From: Chrysogorgia sp. JL179-B06
Lineage: Eukaryota; Cnidaria; Anthozoa; Scleralcyonacea; Chrysogorgiidae
Direction of reading: 5' to 3'
Assembly (NCBI GenBank): GCA_035772405.1
Contig: JAYKKM010000471.1
Location: 1,814,501 to 1,878,500, forward strand
DNA length: 64,000 bases
Positions 16,805 through 29,022 of the stretch are shown here, piece by piece. The notes under the pieces are model-generated. The model was not told where the DNA came from, did no database searches, and saw only the letters and a program-made list of their open reading frames with translations. The position numbers were made by a program, and so were the translations under genes. The first letter of the stretch is position 1, and the number at the start of each line of letters is the position of its first letter.

Positions 16805-17157
16805 ACACGAAGCGATAGGACACCCGCTACGAAATGCATTGAAGTTTGACTTGACATTTCTTTGTAATTGCAAGCGTCGCTGTGTCGTTCTATTGACTCT
16901 TGATTATGCCTTTTCTTCGTGTTTTATGTTGGGCTTTAATATTTTAATAAAATTAATGGTCATGAGGCTATAATGGCGAGTTAATTAACGCGAAAGAAGA
17001 CGCATAATACGAGGTTGACACAAGGTTTTGTTTTCTTCAGTAATTCACCGAAAGTCGATTAATGAGCTGTAGAACTGTTAAAAGAGTTATAAGTCTATGG
17101 GGCGCCGTTTGTAAAAAAACTATTTAGCGTTTATTTTGTATATAGTTGATGTTATTT
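16805..17157 (+). other. Conserved 3' flank of transporter module
   Basis: No gene. An AATAAA-type poly(A) signal lies near 16946. The same sequence follows every transporter copy and leads into the 21-bp satellite. Confidence 0.7.
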
Positions 17158-17510
17158 AGCTCCTCATGGTTTGTTATTTATAAATAACATTTGTTTTTAT
17201 TAAATAACACTTGCGATTTACTAAATAACATTCGCGATTACATTTGCGATTTAATAAATCGCAATTGCGATTTACTAAATCGCAATTGCGATTTAATAAA
17301 TAACATTGCGATTTAATAAAACGCACTTGCGATTTACTAAATAACACATGCGATTTACTAAATAACACTTGCGATTTACTAAATAACACTTGCGATTTAA
17401 TAAATAACATTGCGATTTGCTAACCAACACTTGCGATTTACTAAATCGCACTTGCGAATTACTAAATAACACTTGCGATTTAATAAATAACATTGCGATT
17501 TACTAACTAC
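17158..17510. repeat. 21-bp satellite next to transporter copy 1
   Basis: Tandem array of ~21-bp units of the form CTTGCGATTTACTAAATAACA with mixtures of TAACA and TCGCA endings. It is found in the same place after each M+ module (33,368-33,666; 48,430-48,900) and in reverse in M- modules. It yields spurious leftward frames made of KSQVLFS heptapeptides. Confidence 0.92.
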
Positions 17511-18889
17511 TAGATTTAAGAGGCTCAAGCCAAAGAATACATTGACCAGCGGATGTACTTTTTGGGGTAGGTACTTTAGCCCAATCTCGTACCCAGAGCC
17601 TGCGTTCCATTTGGCCTGCGCCAAAAAACAGAGGCTCTGGGGAACTCCGATGAAACTCGTCATTTAATTGGTTGATACTGAGCTCTCGCACCAGTTTGCT
17701 CGCAAGCCGCACTTTCTAATCGCGGTAAATAAACAGTTCTTTTCAGAACTATGGCTGGTAAAGATTTATTCGATACACCTGTAGAGAGTAGTGTAACACA
17801 TAATTATACACGACAGACCCAAAATACAATTGAACACATAAAATAATTCAAAACAACAAAAAACCCGAAAATTTACAAGTTAAAACTTAAAACTTATACA
17901 TATCATCTGACTCGTCTCGTAATTCTTCGCAGTTTCGCCTCAGAACTTTAAATTATATTAGAGACTAGAAGGTCGACGTAGTTTAGCCAAAGTTCTTGAC
18001 AGAAAGTACAATTCCTTACATTTTAATGTGTTCTGTGTAGCAATTGTAACCTGAGCGGCCAACGGCGACGCGGACATATAAAACATTCTCGTCAAATCGT
18101 CCAGGAGAAAAGCTAAGAAAAACCATTTGTATCGCAACGCTTTTCCAAGAGCTTTGTAAAACATACTGGGCCATTCTTTATCGGTAAACAAATATTTTTC
18201 CTGGTCTTCGAACAAGCTAAAGATCGTCGATGACTGTAACAAATTATAGGGAACTGGAAACCAGAGGACTGGGAATAAAAAAACAATTTGGGGGACTTTT
18301 TCATCGGAGTTCCCCAGAGCCTCTCTTTTTTTTGGCGCAGGCCAAAAGGAACGCAGGCTCTGGGTACGAGATTGTACTTAGCCCTCCGCCATCCTTAGCC
18401 CTCCTTAGGCATACTTAGCCCTCCTTAGCCATCCTTAGGCACACTTAGCCCACCTTAGGCATACTTAGCCATCCTTAGCCATCCTTCCTTAGCCATCCTT
18501 TAGGAGGGCTAAGAATGGCTAAGGAGGGATAATAATGCGTAAGGATGGCTAAGGAGGGCTAAGGATGGTTAAGGATGGCTAAGGATGGCTAACGAGTGCT
18601 AAGTATGCCTAAGGAGGGCTAAGGAGGGTTACGTGTGCCTAAGGAGGGGTAAGGATGGCTAAGGAGGCCTAAGGAGGCTTAAGGAGGCCTAAGGAGGGCT
18701 AAGGAGGGGTAAGGAGGGCTAAGGAGGGCTAAGTAGAGTAAGGAGGCTTAAGAGTATACATGGTTACATCCGTTATTACGATACACTATAATGGGGGTCA
18801 GATAAAGTACCCACCCAAAAAAGTACATCCGCTGGTCAATGTATTATTTGGCTTGAGCCGCTTAAATGCACAAATGTCGACATACTATT
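17511..18889. repeat. Centre (c) of palindrome 1
   Basis: Its outer parts pair with each other: 17517-17580 is inverted at about 18795-18870, and 17585-17665 at about 18297-18375. The non-paired core (17710-18290) holds a leftward frame at 17958-18242. A G/A-rich minisatellite at 18375-18760 (CTAAGGATGG / CTAAGGAGGG units) reverses direction near 18500, from CCATCCTTAG to CTAAGGATGG. Confidence 0.8.
17958..18242 (-). CDS. Uncharacterised 94-aa frame in the palindrome centre
   Basis: Contains KYLFTDKEWPSMFYKALGKA and a hydrophobic stretch (WFFLAFLLDD). It recurs, extended to 128 aa, at 49351-49737 in the second centre with few changes. I do not recognise it. It may be an exon of an unrelated host gene captured in the centre, or a chance frame; two copies of one recent duplication do not show selection. 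Confidence 0.25.
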   Translation of the reverse strand: MLQSSTIFSLFEDQEKYLFTDKEWPSMFYKALGKALRYKWFFLAFLLDDLTRMFYMSASPLAAQVTIATQNTLKCKELYFLSRTLAKLRRPSSL

Positions 18890-19150
18890 AAATTGTAAAT
18901 GTCATTTAGTAAATCGCAAGTGTTAGGTAGTAAATGGCAATGTTATTTATTTTATCGCAAGTGTTATTTAGTAATTCGCAAGTGCGATTTAGTAAATCAC
19001 AAGTGTTATTTATTAAATCGCAAATGTTATTTAGTAAATCGGAAGTGCGATTTATTAAATCGCAATGTTATTTATTAAATCGCAATGTTATTTATTAAAT
19101 CCCAAATGTTATTTAATAAAAACAAATGTTATTTATTGAAATAACAAACC
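18890..19150. repeat. 21-bp satellite, inverted arm
   Basis: Reverse-complement counterpart of 17158-17510 (AAATCGCAAGTGTTATTTAGT units). It forms the inner flank of transporter copy 2 on the minus strand. Confidence 0.9.
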
Positions 19151-19518
19151 ATGAGGAGCTAAATAACATCAACTATATACAAAATAAACGCTAAATAGTT
19201 TTTTTACAAACGGCGCCCCATAGACTTATAACTCTTTTAACAGTTCTACAGCTCATTAATCGACTTTCGGTGAATTACTGAAGAAAACAAAACCTTGTGT
19301 CAACCTCGTATTATGCGTCTTCTTTCGCGTTAATTAACTCGCCTTTATAGCCTCATGACCATTAGCATAATTTTATTAAAATATTAAAGCCCAACATAAA
19401 ACACGAAGAAAAGTCATAATCAAGAGTCAATAGAACGACACAGCGACGCTTGCAATTACAAAGAAATGTCAAGTCAAACTTCAATGCATTTCGTAGCGGG
19501 TGTCCTATCGCTTCGTGT

Positions 19519-21084
19519 TTAATCGTCTTCGTTATCGCTATCCACTGGAAGTTTTTCGTATTCGTCAGGATCTTTACCAAAATATATGTAGGCGAGAAAA
19601 CCGATAAGGATGATAGCGATTGTAACGGAGTAGCATAACAAAGTTGTTCTTGGTCCAATGGCATTAAAAAGTAAATCCATAACTCCTGCTCCGCCATCAA
19701 CCGCTATTGCGTATACCATCTCCAAAAGTCCTTTAAAAATAAAAAAATAGCGGGTTATAAGTCTTAGAATAAAGATACTTGAGGTAAGCTAGCGTAAAAG
19801 CTGTTACAAAATGTTAAAATATTCTTTAAGAAATAACAAAACTTAAAATTCGTACCGAGAATTACGGCCGAGCTCGCCTTGGACCCAGCCTTTGAAAAAT
19901 GGACGGTTACACCAGTGTAGGACAAACAGTAAGCGGCCGCCTGGAGAAAGTCGACGGTTAGAATAAGCCAGGGAATTTTGATGAAAGATATGGCCAAAAA
20001 GGAGATAAAAAGTAGGTATAAGGAGACTGCTATGGTTTTAAGATCACCGATTTTTTCTATGAGGAATCCTGACAGATAAAAGGACAACGCTACCATGGGT
20101 CGCCGTATTAAACCAGCCACTCCCATAATTGTCGGGCTTCCAGATAACTCGCTGATATACCAGAACTCCCAGTTTATTTGAAAGCTGGTGAAGGAGCCAA
20201 TGAAGAAGGCGACGATTAACATAATTATATAATGAAAGTCACATAAGATAGTTTTCACCTCAGTCCAATTGACGTAGCGATGGTCAAGATATTCGTAATT
20301 AAACCAAGGTATGGGGAAGGAACCCAACATCATCCACACCGCTACCCAAATAAATGTTATGTGGTAGCCATATCCGACAAATCCACAAACACTGAGCTTG
20401 GTGTGGGAAGCAAACAAACCAATGCCTAGCCCGAATTCCCGTACCACAGGTGTGAAAATGCCAACTCCAATAGAGCAGGTGAAGCGGAACATCTATATTC
20501 CTTGGCTCAGCACTCTTTTTGTATTCATGGCCATCGTCAAAGCGCTTTTTACAGTTTTACTTCGAGGTATCTTATCTCTAGAAAACGTGGCTACAATGAC
20601 GTACATTAAAGAAGAGAGAGCACGCTATGGCAGATACAGGCGTAAATCTGGAATCGTTTTGTACGTTTGTTGGAAGTAGGGAAGTGTTCGATGATCTGTT
20701 GACAGACACGTCACGCTGGCTAACGTTCTGAAAGAATACCTTCGAAAGATCACTGGTGCGATTCGTTTGGGTCTCATTCGGGTTTACGAAGCATGTTGGA
20801 AAAGACACGACAAGTGGCAAGAGAGGAGCGAGAGATGTTAGGATAATCACTGCGGTCATTACGACTAAAACGAGTTTCCTTGCTCGAAATCTGTCCCCGA
20901 GATATCCGAACAGCGGTAAGCATAAGTGTTGGATGCCCATAAGTGATGTCAATCCAATCTGGGATGGGCTGAAGCCAAGTTGTTTCAAATAAACATTGCT
21001 GTACTCAGTAAAACCAATCACACTGCCGACTAAAAAGAAATAACTCCATTTGAGTGCCAAAGATGACATAGAAAATAACGCCAT
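19519..21084 (-). pseudogene. MFSD6-like transporter copy 2, broken by an internal inversion
   Basis: Start ATG at 21084, exon 2 stop at 19519-19521. About 210 bp of exon 1 (20430-20640) lies in the opposite orientation, and about 33 bp expected at one breakpoint is missing, so no full protein can be made. It shares the 5-base donor deletion of copies 1 and 4. Exon 2 is open but carries substitutions (IAVDGG, VMDLL). Closest to copy 5 in exon 1 (both LALKW, NVYLKQ). Confidence 0.9.
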
Positions 21085-21430
21085 GTTGCTGCAGGTAATT
21101 AAGATACTTGATCTGAAAATGAGTGGTTCTTCACACGTGAGCTTATTACATGATTGACTCGGTTTTCTTTGATGTATAGCATACATCCCTATGAATACTA
21201 ATTAGATAAGAAATGAAGGAAAAACTAAGGGAAATCTTTGTCCAAGGTGGACAAAATTGACAAAATTTTGTTGGAAAACCTCCTCATTCGTGAAATAAGT
21301 CAGATAAAGCCCTCGAACGTCGGGCTTTATCTCTTACATATACCTCATTATATCCATAGAACTAATCATACCCGGTTAGTAAAATATTTTATTTTAATTA
21401 GCTATATTTGTATTAACTTGCCATATTAAT
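21085..21430 (-). repeat. Repeat block R, inverted, without the large hairpin
   Basis: Reverse complement of the R block. The ~160-bp stretch holding the AAAAGAGGTG hairpin is absent here (ACCCGGTTAGTAAAA junction near 21371-21385), so it marks either loss or the site before hairpin insertion. The same short form occurs at 52549-52900. Confidence 0.8.
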
Positions 21431-23240
21431 CCCTTCGTTCGGCGCCGAAGCGAATAATAAGAATCCGTATTAACAAGTAGCCGGCAAACTTCAAAGAAGG
21501 AGGCAACTGATGTGCCCCCAAAAAGAAAAATAATCAGGCGACGAGATGAAGGCACAAGCTGTGTTTTATACACACAAAGGCGACTATTCATAATTCGGAA
21601 GAAAGTATCGTATTTCGGATTGTTTCACAAGTTAAACCATACGTCGATGATGTGTTTGATCACCAGTGCCACGTTTGGATGGTTGGGTGACAGGCAGACC
21701 GACTGGTTGATGCGTGCTGTTGTCCTAGTTGCTTGGAGTAGGATCAGGTTGACTGAGCCTGTTGGTCCTGATCCGATCACCAGTCGGGCTTACCTGTACC
21801 CTTCAAACATCAGTTTGTGATAAGAATTGATATTTTTTAAAGGGAGGGACGGTGGGGTGAGAATTTTGCTTGAATGTGCTTCGTTCCGAGCGTTTATCTC
21901 GTCGGCCTAGAGTTTGGGCTTGCGCTTTCCGGTCTCCCATGCGCTGCCTTGAGGCGCATGTATATATATCTCCTGTAACTATAAGCTGATTTATAGACTT
22001 CTTTACCATTCGTGACGACCTGTAAAGCCGTACGACTATAACGAGTTGCTAACCATTCGTGACGGCGACCTGTAAAGCCGTATGACTATACGACTTGTTA
22101 ACCATTCGTGTCCATTCGTAAAATGCGTTATTATTGGACATGTATGAATGCATGGATGCATTTGCCTCTCAACGTACTCCCACTCACTTCCTCATCCATA
22201 TCTTCCAAATTTAATGTGGTTATGTATTAACCGAGGTTAAACCAAAGGTCGTAAACAAACGTGTTCGATTCGTGAATAAAAGGTTACTATCAATTTCCAG
22301 GCGTTCGATTTGTGACAATCTCTAAAGCGCAAATTTTGAACATGACAAGTTTTTCCTTGACAAGTTTCCTTGTTCAAAAGCTGGCACGCCAGCTTTTGAA
22401 CAAGCGTACTTATCAAGGAAAAACTTGTCATGTTTGCTCATTCACACGAGCAAATAAGACTTGTCAAATTTCCAAAGAAAACTTGCTCGTGCAAACTAGC
22501 CGTGTAATAAACTAGCCGTGTAGTCAAGGAAAATGTGACAAATGATTGCAAAACCTCATACCCAGTTCCTTTATTTATGCGCATTTTGTTGCGGAACTTT
22601 ATTCCGGCAACTGATTCCAGTTCATTCAGGGGACTGTATCTTTCGGTTGAGCAACTTCACCTCTTTTGGAATCGCTTCAAACCCGAGAAAGCTCGTGTGA
22701 ACATCAAATAATGACAAGATATGATTGCTTTATGATAGTAAACGAAAATATTTACTGTATTATGTACAATTATTATGTAGTGCTAACGAAAAAAACTTTC
22801 AAAACTGCTACGGCGGTATCACGCTAGTTCTCGCACAAAATTTCTCGCAAATCCTTGTGAATGTCTGCGGTTCTCAGTGGACCGGTTGTTTCTTCGTTGG
22901 AAAAGCCGTTTTCCTCTCGATATTGGTGCCATTTATAGAACTCGTTCTTCCGTTGAGCCGCAAAGAAACTTGTCAAGGGAAATAATTTGACCAAAACTCA
23001 TTGTTGAATCGTTCACACGGGCAAATAATACTTGTCAAGGAAGATTTGTCAAGGAAAAATTGTTGTACACGAGCAAGTTTAATTGGCAAGAAATTTGCCA
23101 AAGAAAACTTGCTCGTGTAAACTAGGCTTAAACGAGACTTCACGACTCGTAAGACACCATTCTGAATCCAATCAATAATGTGTGTGCAAATATATAGTGT
23201 TCCTTCGTTTTTTAAAAACCCAATCTCTGTATCGCTTGAA
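21431..23240 (-). repeat. Module arm (inverted orientation), copy I
   Basis: Reverse complement of 29031-30560 with indels. It contains a near-perfect 94-bp palindrome at 22340-22433 (stem ends ACATGACAAG; centre CAGC-TGGC..GCCAGC-like), many AAACTTGCTCGTGT/ACACGAGCAAGTTT words in both directions, and a conserved frame described under findings. 21,560-21,960 is extra sequence present only in the M- arms (also at 53,000-53,420). No supported gene. Confidence 0.82.
22340..22433. repeat. 94-bp palindrome in module arm
   Basis: Two ~46-bp arms meet at AGCTGG-CACG-CCAGCT. Also present at 38751-38844, 54229-54322 and 58385-58477; deleted in the arm at about 29,950. Confidence 0.9.
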
Positions 23241-24785
23241 ATCCGTTGGCTCTGTTATCTTTTTTATTACCTCCTTTTGTTTCATGTCATCCAATTCACT
23301 TTTCAGTTCGTCTCTCAGGTGTATTCATGAGCACTTCCGCGGTGCATGAATTACTGGGTGACTTCCTTCTTTCAATACGATGTGATAGCTTCCAGGAAAG
23401 TTGCCCATCTTGTCAAATCTCTCAGGGTAGGCTACCCTCAAATCTTCGACTGTGTTGACGCGCCCAAGCTTCTTCTCATTTGGTTCGGCAGTGCTGGTCG
23501 AAGACACCATTGGAGACGCTTCCTTCACCTTGTTTATTTCGCAATGTAGTGATACCAGCTTATGATCCAAAGAACTTTGAAGACCAAGAATTGCCGGACC
23601 TTCTGACTCTACGATATAGAAATCGGTGTTGACCCATACTTATCCCCGCTATATCGACACTGGAGTTGTATCGCCCCATACTGTGGTATCTTTGTTCCAT
23701 TGTAGGCAGTGAGGGTTACATGTCGGTTCTTGACTGCGTTTTTCCGAGGAAGACCAGCAGAATCGACTTTTCCTGAAAACATTTTCCTGAACATTCTCAC
23801 TGGTAGAATATTGCCTTGTGCTCCTGTATAATTTTTACCTCGCATTCTACTACCACATTTAACTTTCAGATGGGTGTACGCTTCATCTTGTGTTTCTGAA
23901 TGTGTTTGGTCACCATGAGTGTTGATGTCTGATACCGTGATGCTTTCTATTGTAAATTCTTCGAATTGGTCTCCGTGTTCGGAAAATTCATCCTTTCTAA
24001 TCTCATGGAAATCCCGTCTATTATCTCTCTTCTGGCGGGTTTGCTTCCATTGACTTCTCGGAAAGGATTGACTTGTTATTGGCAAATCAGTCGATCTAGA
24101 TCTACACACTTTTTTCCAGTGATTCAGTTTTTTTGCATCGATGACATCTTGTCCCATATGCAGGACATTTATCTCGCGACGACTTACATGATAACCTCCA
24201 CAGTTACGGCAGCTTTCTTCCTTTCGCACTTCATGCACAACGGCTTCTTCGCGCTGTACTTATGTACAAGATAGTCGCTTCGTGCGTTTTCCCAAGGTCA
24301 ATTGCTTTCTCGAGTGTTAGCGATTGATCAATGGCTAAAAGCTGTTTTTGTAACTCGCTGTGATACGTTCCGGCTATTAACTGCTCTATCACTCTGTCTT
24401 CAAATTCCTTTTCATCTCGTAGATTACATTTAAAAGCTTGTAATTTCAATCTTGACACGAACTCATCGATACCTTCATTCTCTTGTTGTCTGAATTTTTG
24501 TAAGTACAAACGGGTTACGCGAAAATTTTCTCTTGGTTGAATTTGGGAAATAAACTTGCTCCATACAATTTCTGAGTCTTTTTGATCAGTTTCGTTTAGA
24601 CCCCACGAATTAAACATTTTAATGCCGCTAGCGCCGGTGAATAATAAGATATGGTCTACCTGCTTTTCTTTCTTTATGTCTTTAACCGAGAAGTAGAGCT
24701 CGCATTGTTCATGCTTGAACATTTTAATAGCACCGCCTTGATCTGGATTTGACCAGTCCATACGAGGTGTAATTGACTCAGACAT
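23241..24785 (-). pseudogene. Truncated gypsy gag-protease-RT start, copy I
   Basis: Remnant of a Ty3/gypsy element. The gag part starts at ATG 24785 (MSESITPRMDW) with the retrotransposon gag helices (FRQQENEGIDEFVSRLKLQA). A frameshift follows near 24235, then an eroded zinc knuckle (CRNCGG ... NHWKKVC) and a protease-like part where the active-site Asp of D-T-G-A-Q-G-N is replaced (YTGAQGNILP). The frame ends in the first RT residues (YPERFDKMGNFPG, HPVIHAPRKCS). RT, RNase H and integrase are absent; the element is cut at the same place (EPTD) in all three copies. Confidence 0.85.
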
Positions 24786-25218
24786 TCTCACTCTTGTCGT
24801 AAGTGCAAAGTCACTTTCGATTTATACAGTTATTATTTTGCTTTACACGTTCTCGCTTTCACATTCTCGAATATTTGAGTTCTATATCAGCGACGGGTTT
24901 TCAAGTGTTCAATAGCAAGGTACAAAGTTCGCCCTTGCACGCAAGATATTATTTGTGCTATTTTCAAACGTTCATTACTAAGTATAAATTTTAAGACAAG
25001 GATACTATATAAGGATACTGCCAAGCTATTTGAGTTACTGCCGTCTTCTTGCTGACTTGCATACGCCGTGACAGCTTTCGTTTCGAACTCGTCAGTCTTC
25101 GTGCTTGGTTATATTCCGCGGGAGTTCTAGTAATTCCTTTAAATTCTTGTACTTTGTCAATAACTTGCAAAACTCTTTTCAACAATCTGACATAAGGTTG
25201 ATCTCACCGCTGCCACCA
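24786..25218 (-). other. Gypsy leader and primer-binding region, copy I
   Basis: Untranslated leader between LTR and gag. Read on the minus strand, TGGTGGCAGCGGTGAGATC immediately follows the LTR and is a plausible tRNA primer-binding site. No gene. Confidence 0.5.
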
Positions 25219-25452
25219 TGTAAACGATTCAATTTATAAAATACTTTATTCAGTCCATTCAGCTGATGTCTCAGACAGCATGACTATAGCTAGTTGTTTC
25301 TGGCACACACATGCCAGCCGTGGTCCTACATGTCATATCATTTATGCGCATCTATTACATGGTCCTAATTCTAATTTATGTCAATATATACTAAGCAATA
25401 CACTTTTAAAACTTCGTAAGCAACAATGTTTGGTAAATTTGAAAGCTAATCA
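25219..25452 (-). repeat. Probable 5' LTR of the gypsy fragment, copy I
   Basis: 234 bp bounded by TG...CA, upstream of the primer-binding-like site. No second LTR is seen, so the bounds are inferred. Copies at 37642-37879 and 57097-57334 (238 bp each). Confidence 0.6.
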
Positions 25453-25497
25453 CGACCCTCGACTTGCGAACCTGTTGGTCGAGGGTCGAGAGTCGAG

Positions 25498-28400
25498 CAG
25501 GCTCGGACTGGGCCCAATTTAGGGGCCTTGCCATTTCAGCTGGGAAGGGGCCCGTTTGGCCGTTTATGCATGTGAACAGGTGATATTTGCAATTTGAGAA
25601 CCGGATCCAGAACAACAAATAATAAAAGAAGCTAGGAAAAATTTATTTCGGAACATTTTCAACACTCAGAACATAACATTTTTTAACATTTCAGAACATA
25701 AGGTGTTCCATTTGCGAGGACTTTGACGCAAGTTTTTGATAGACTGCCTCGTTATCAACAGCCTTTAGTAAATCAAGTGCTGCAGAACAAATCATTACTG
25801 CTTTCCAAATGGTGCTGACTAAGCAGAGATCTCAGTCGATTCTTGATGAAGCGCAACTTTGAGAATGTTCTCTCGCAGGACACAACTGTGCATGGGAGGG
25901 TGAGCGCAGTTCTTAGACATTGGTAAAGAGTGTTGTAGCTACTGCAGTGATACCGGTAAGTAATCAACTTTTGGAGAGTGCAACCGAGACAGCTTGAACA
26001 GTCACCCTTGCAGAATACTGGATTGACAGACCGCTGCTCCTCTTCCTCCTCGTCAGATTCTGTGCTGTCATCTTTTCGCCGGTTATCATTTGATGGTAAT
26101 GATTCTTGATGCACACGCGCAAAATGGGTGAGCTCATCTTTCAACTCAATCTCATCAACGTCAGACAATTCTGCGAGAGTGGAAATCGAAAAACTGGTCG
26201 CATCAACAACATGATCATAGTTACTCGGATTGAGATACCAGATTTCTTTGTAAAGCGCCGAGTTTACTTCATTAAACCGGGAAGATATTTCCTCAGTTAG
26301 ACGATCAATGACAGGCAGGTAAACATTGATTCTGAAGTTTTCAAATGGATCTGTAACTGGCGCATCGATTCCTTGTTCGTCGAAAAAGCGCCGTTTCTTT
26401 CGAGATATTGCAGATGTGGGCAGATTTTCCTCAAGTACAATATCGAAATCAGCATTCTCATCATCATCTATCAACTGTTGGACTTGTTGACGAAATTCCT
26501 TTGCACACTGAAAGTTCTGTTCAAACTTTGATCTGTCGGCTGCGAGAATGTTCATTTCATGCTCGACTAGTCGAAGAGCTTGAGTAATATCCAAACCAAT
26601 GGTCTGTAAGTATTTAGTGACGGGATCGCATGTTTTGACCACATTCTTTAAAATGATTGCAGTGATAAGCGACTTGAAACTTAACCAGTTTCTCAACAAC
26701 GCATCACTGCGGTTCCGTGTCTTGTCAGAACTTCCAGCCGCGATGCTCAACTCCCACAGGGTTCCGAGTAGAATGTAGTAGCTCGTTGGTTCATCGCAGA
26801 TTCGCTTGACAGCCTTGAATGACGACGACCACCGCGTCTTTCCGACTTTCACGAGCTTCTTTAGTTTCTTGGCTCCCTTGCTATGTTTTTCAACCCATCT
26901 TTTCCAGACATCCATCCTTCGCGAGCTTTCATTGAAAAAGGTGCAAGTTTCTTGCAGAAGTCCGAGAAGGTTTCGACACTCTTTAATTTCCGAGAAAACG
27001 GGGGCGACGACAAGATTCTGCTGGTGGGCAAAACCTCATACAAAATAACCTAAAGGCACACTGTCCTTATAATATTTCACAACACCAACATTGTCAGACG
27101 TGTTGGCAGATGTACCATCCAACGACAAACCAATAAGATTTTGGATGTTCAGATTGTGCTTCTGAAGTTTTGCGGATAGAAGCTTCCAGAGTGCCTCTCC
27201 TTTGCCAGAAGTTATCACATCCAAGCCCAGCAGTCGTTCTTGAACCTTTCCGTCGCTGGTAACATATCTTACCACAACGCTCATCTGGTCAGTCCCGGAA
27301 ATGTCAACCGTTCCGTCCATCATGGCCCCATATTTTCCTCTGCAATCAGTGTTGATACATTTGACAATTTCCTCTTGGATAAGTTCAGCAAGAGTCACCA
27401 GAATGTTGTTGACTGTAGTCTTGCTGATGAACGTGACAAAACTTCCCCGCCCTTTTCCTTGCTTTTTGCTTTGTTCGACGCAATTGTCAACATGCGCATT
27501 GAGTGTTGGGTCATACTTACACAACAACAGTACCAACTCTAGAAAATTTCCATGTCGTTTGCTTGCATCACGCAGGTATAACAAGCACTTTCAGAGCATC
27601 CACCTCCACGGTAGGCCAAACCTTGGCTTGCAATAAGCTTGATTATATCAATGACACGATTAAGAACTTGACGGTTTTGTTCGACCTTTTCATGAGAGGA
27701 CCTTTTTGCGGCTTGCATCCATTGCGGGGCTAGTGAGACGATGTCTTTTCCCTGCAGGTGCCGAAAGTAGACATCCGACGCGTCACGATGGTGCTGAGAA
27801 CTTTCATGACGGTTTACAGTTTGGCTGGCTCTGCGAAAGTTGTCACCACCAAGTCCACAGACCAGGTCGCGTGAACGATTTGCTGAGAAGCATCCACAAA
27901 TCCTACAATATAGTTTCTTCTCAACCGAATCATATGTTAGCCATCTACGCTGTATGCGCTGATCGTCCTTCACATTTTGAAAGTAGATATCTCTCTGAAA
28001 GGGAATGCCATCTATCGGCTGATGAGGAGGCGTGGTGAGGAGTTTTAGTTTTCCTTCTGATGCAGAGGGCCATGGAGGTTCCGACTTTCCACGAGAATGA
28101 GATAGAACAGCAGTGTCATTTTCTTCAATTTCTTGTGGCGATTCAGACTCAGCCTCATTTAGTTTGTCTACAGCCACGTCATTGTCACCATCATACTCAT
28201 TACAGTCCTCTACTGAAGGAGTTGTTTGGATTTGAGATTGATCTGGTGATTCCGATTGAGCAGAAAGAGGCGAAAAGCAGAGTTTCTTTTGTTTTGGCTC
28301 AGATGCTGCACTCTGAAGGTCCCTTACTAATTTCTCCCTCCGCTTTTGCGCCCCACTTTTAGATTTATTCATATCACATAGTCTAAAACCAAGACAATTT

Positions 28401-29022
28401 TTTAATTTAATATAAACATTAACATTTCCAAATTATTTTTTCATTTAGTTTAGTGGAAGAAATAAGAATAACAAAGAACAACTTTACAGTTTACATCCCT
28501 AAGTTCCTAACGGCAAACGTATGCCTAGTTATAAAGTACAGAAACTATTATTGTCCAAATCATCAAATGTCTAATTTGATAATTTGTTGTCTGTTTCCTT
28601 CATTTGACTGGAAGTTCTTGGTGTTCCCTGCCTTTCATAATCTCCTTTTCATGCCCACTGGAAACACTAAACAATTTGAGAATTAGAATATACTAAAACT
28701 CACCTGAAACCACTGAGTTGTGACGACGATAAAAAGCGAGGCAGCCATTTTGAATAATTTGCAATTTAACCGCTGGTTGAAACTCTTCTCCAGGCCATTT
28801 GTTAGATCATAAACCCCACTGCCACCTGTGAACAGCAGTTGTTCCCTAAACTTTTTATTGTTTTTAAGTCGGCTTACTGTTGGTATGTTGCAAACTATTT
28901 TCCTTATCACTAATTTCACAAATGCGGAATTAAGTAATTGCTTCAATGCTTCCAATTTGCTATTTATGGGTGTGTTACTCTGGCTAAGGGGCCCATTTTG
29001 ATGTCCCCAAAGTCCGAGCCTG
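25498..29022 (-). mobile_element. hAT DNA transposon (3.5 kb) with 8-bp target duplication
   Basis: Terminal repeats CAGGCTCGGACT (left) and its reverse complement AGTCCGAGCCTG (right). The 8-bp duplication GAGTCGAG occurs at 25490-25497 and 29023-29030. Sister modules at about 37,905-37,925 and 57,358-57,376 have the uninterrupted target (GGTCGAGGGTCGAG.GTGACTC), so the ends are certain. Inside is a decayed transposase gene plus AT-rich flanks (25,503-25,770; 28,375-29,000) with no other gene. Confidence 0.96.
25773..28372 (-). pseudogene. hAT transposase (TTF-type zinc finger, DUF4371-like), frameshifted
   Basis: The frame from ATG 28372 has an acidic Ser/Glu-rich N-terminus and a TTF-type zinc finger (YCRICGCFSAN ... 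VNRHESSQHH). After a frame break near 27,560-27,590 the catalytic RNase H-like part continues (GAMMDGTVDISGTDQMSVVV). Further breaks near 27,040 and 26,900 precede the C-terminal part (MDVWKRWVEKH...), which ends in the hAT dimerisation motif (TVVSCERTFSKLRFIKNRLRS). At least three frame changes, so no active enzyme. The family resembles ZMYM/52-kDa-repressor-like hAT proteins. Confidence 0.88.

Noticed and set aside
17174..17663. Several leftward frames made of KSQVLFS heptapeptides (also at 33.4 and 48.5 kb)
   Set aside because: They are the translation of the 21-bp satellite, not genes.
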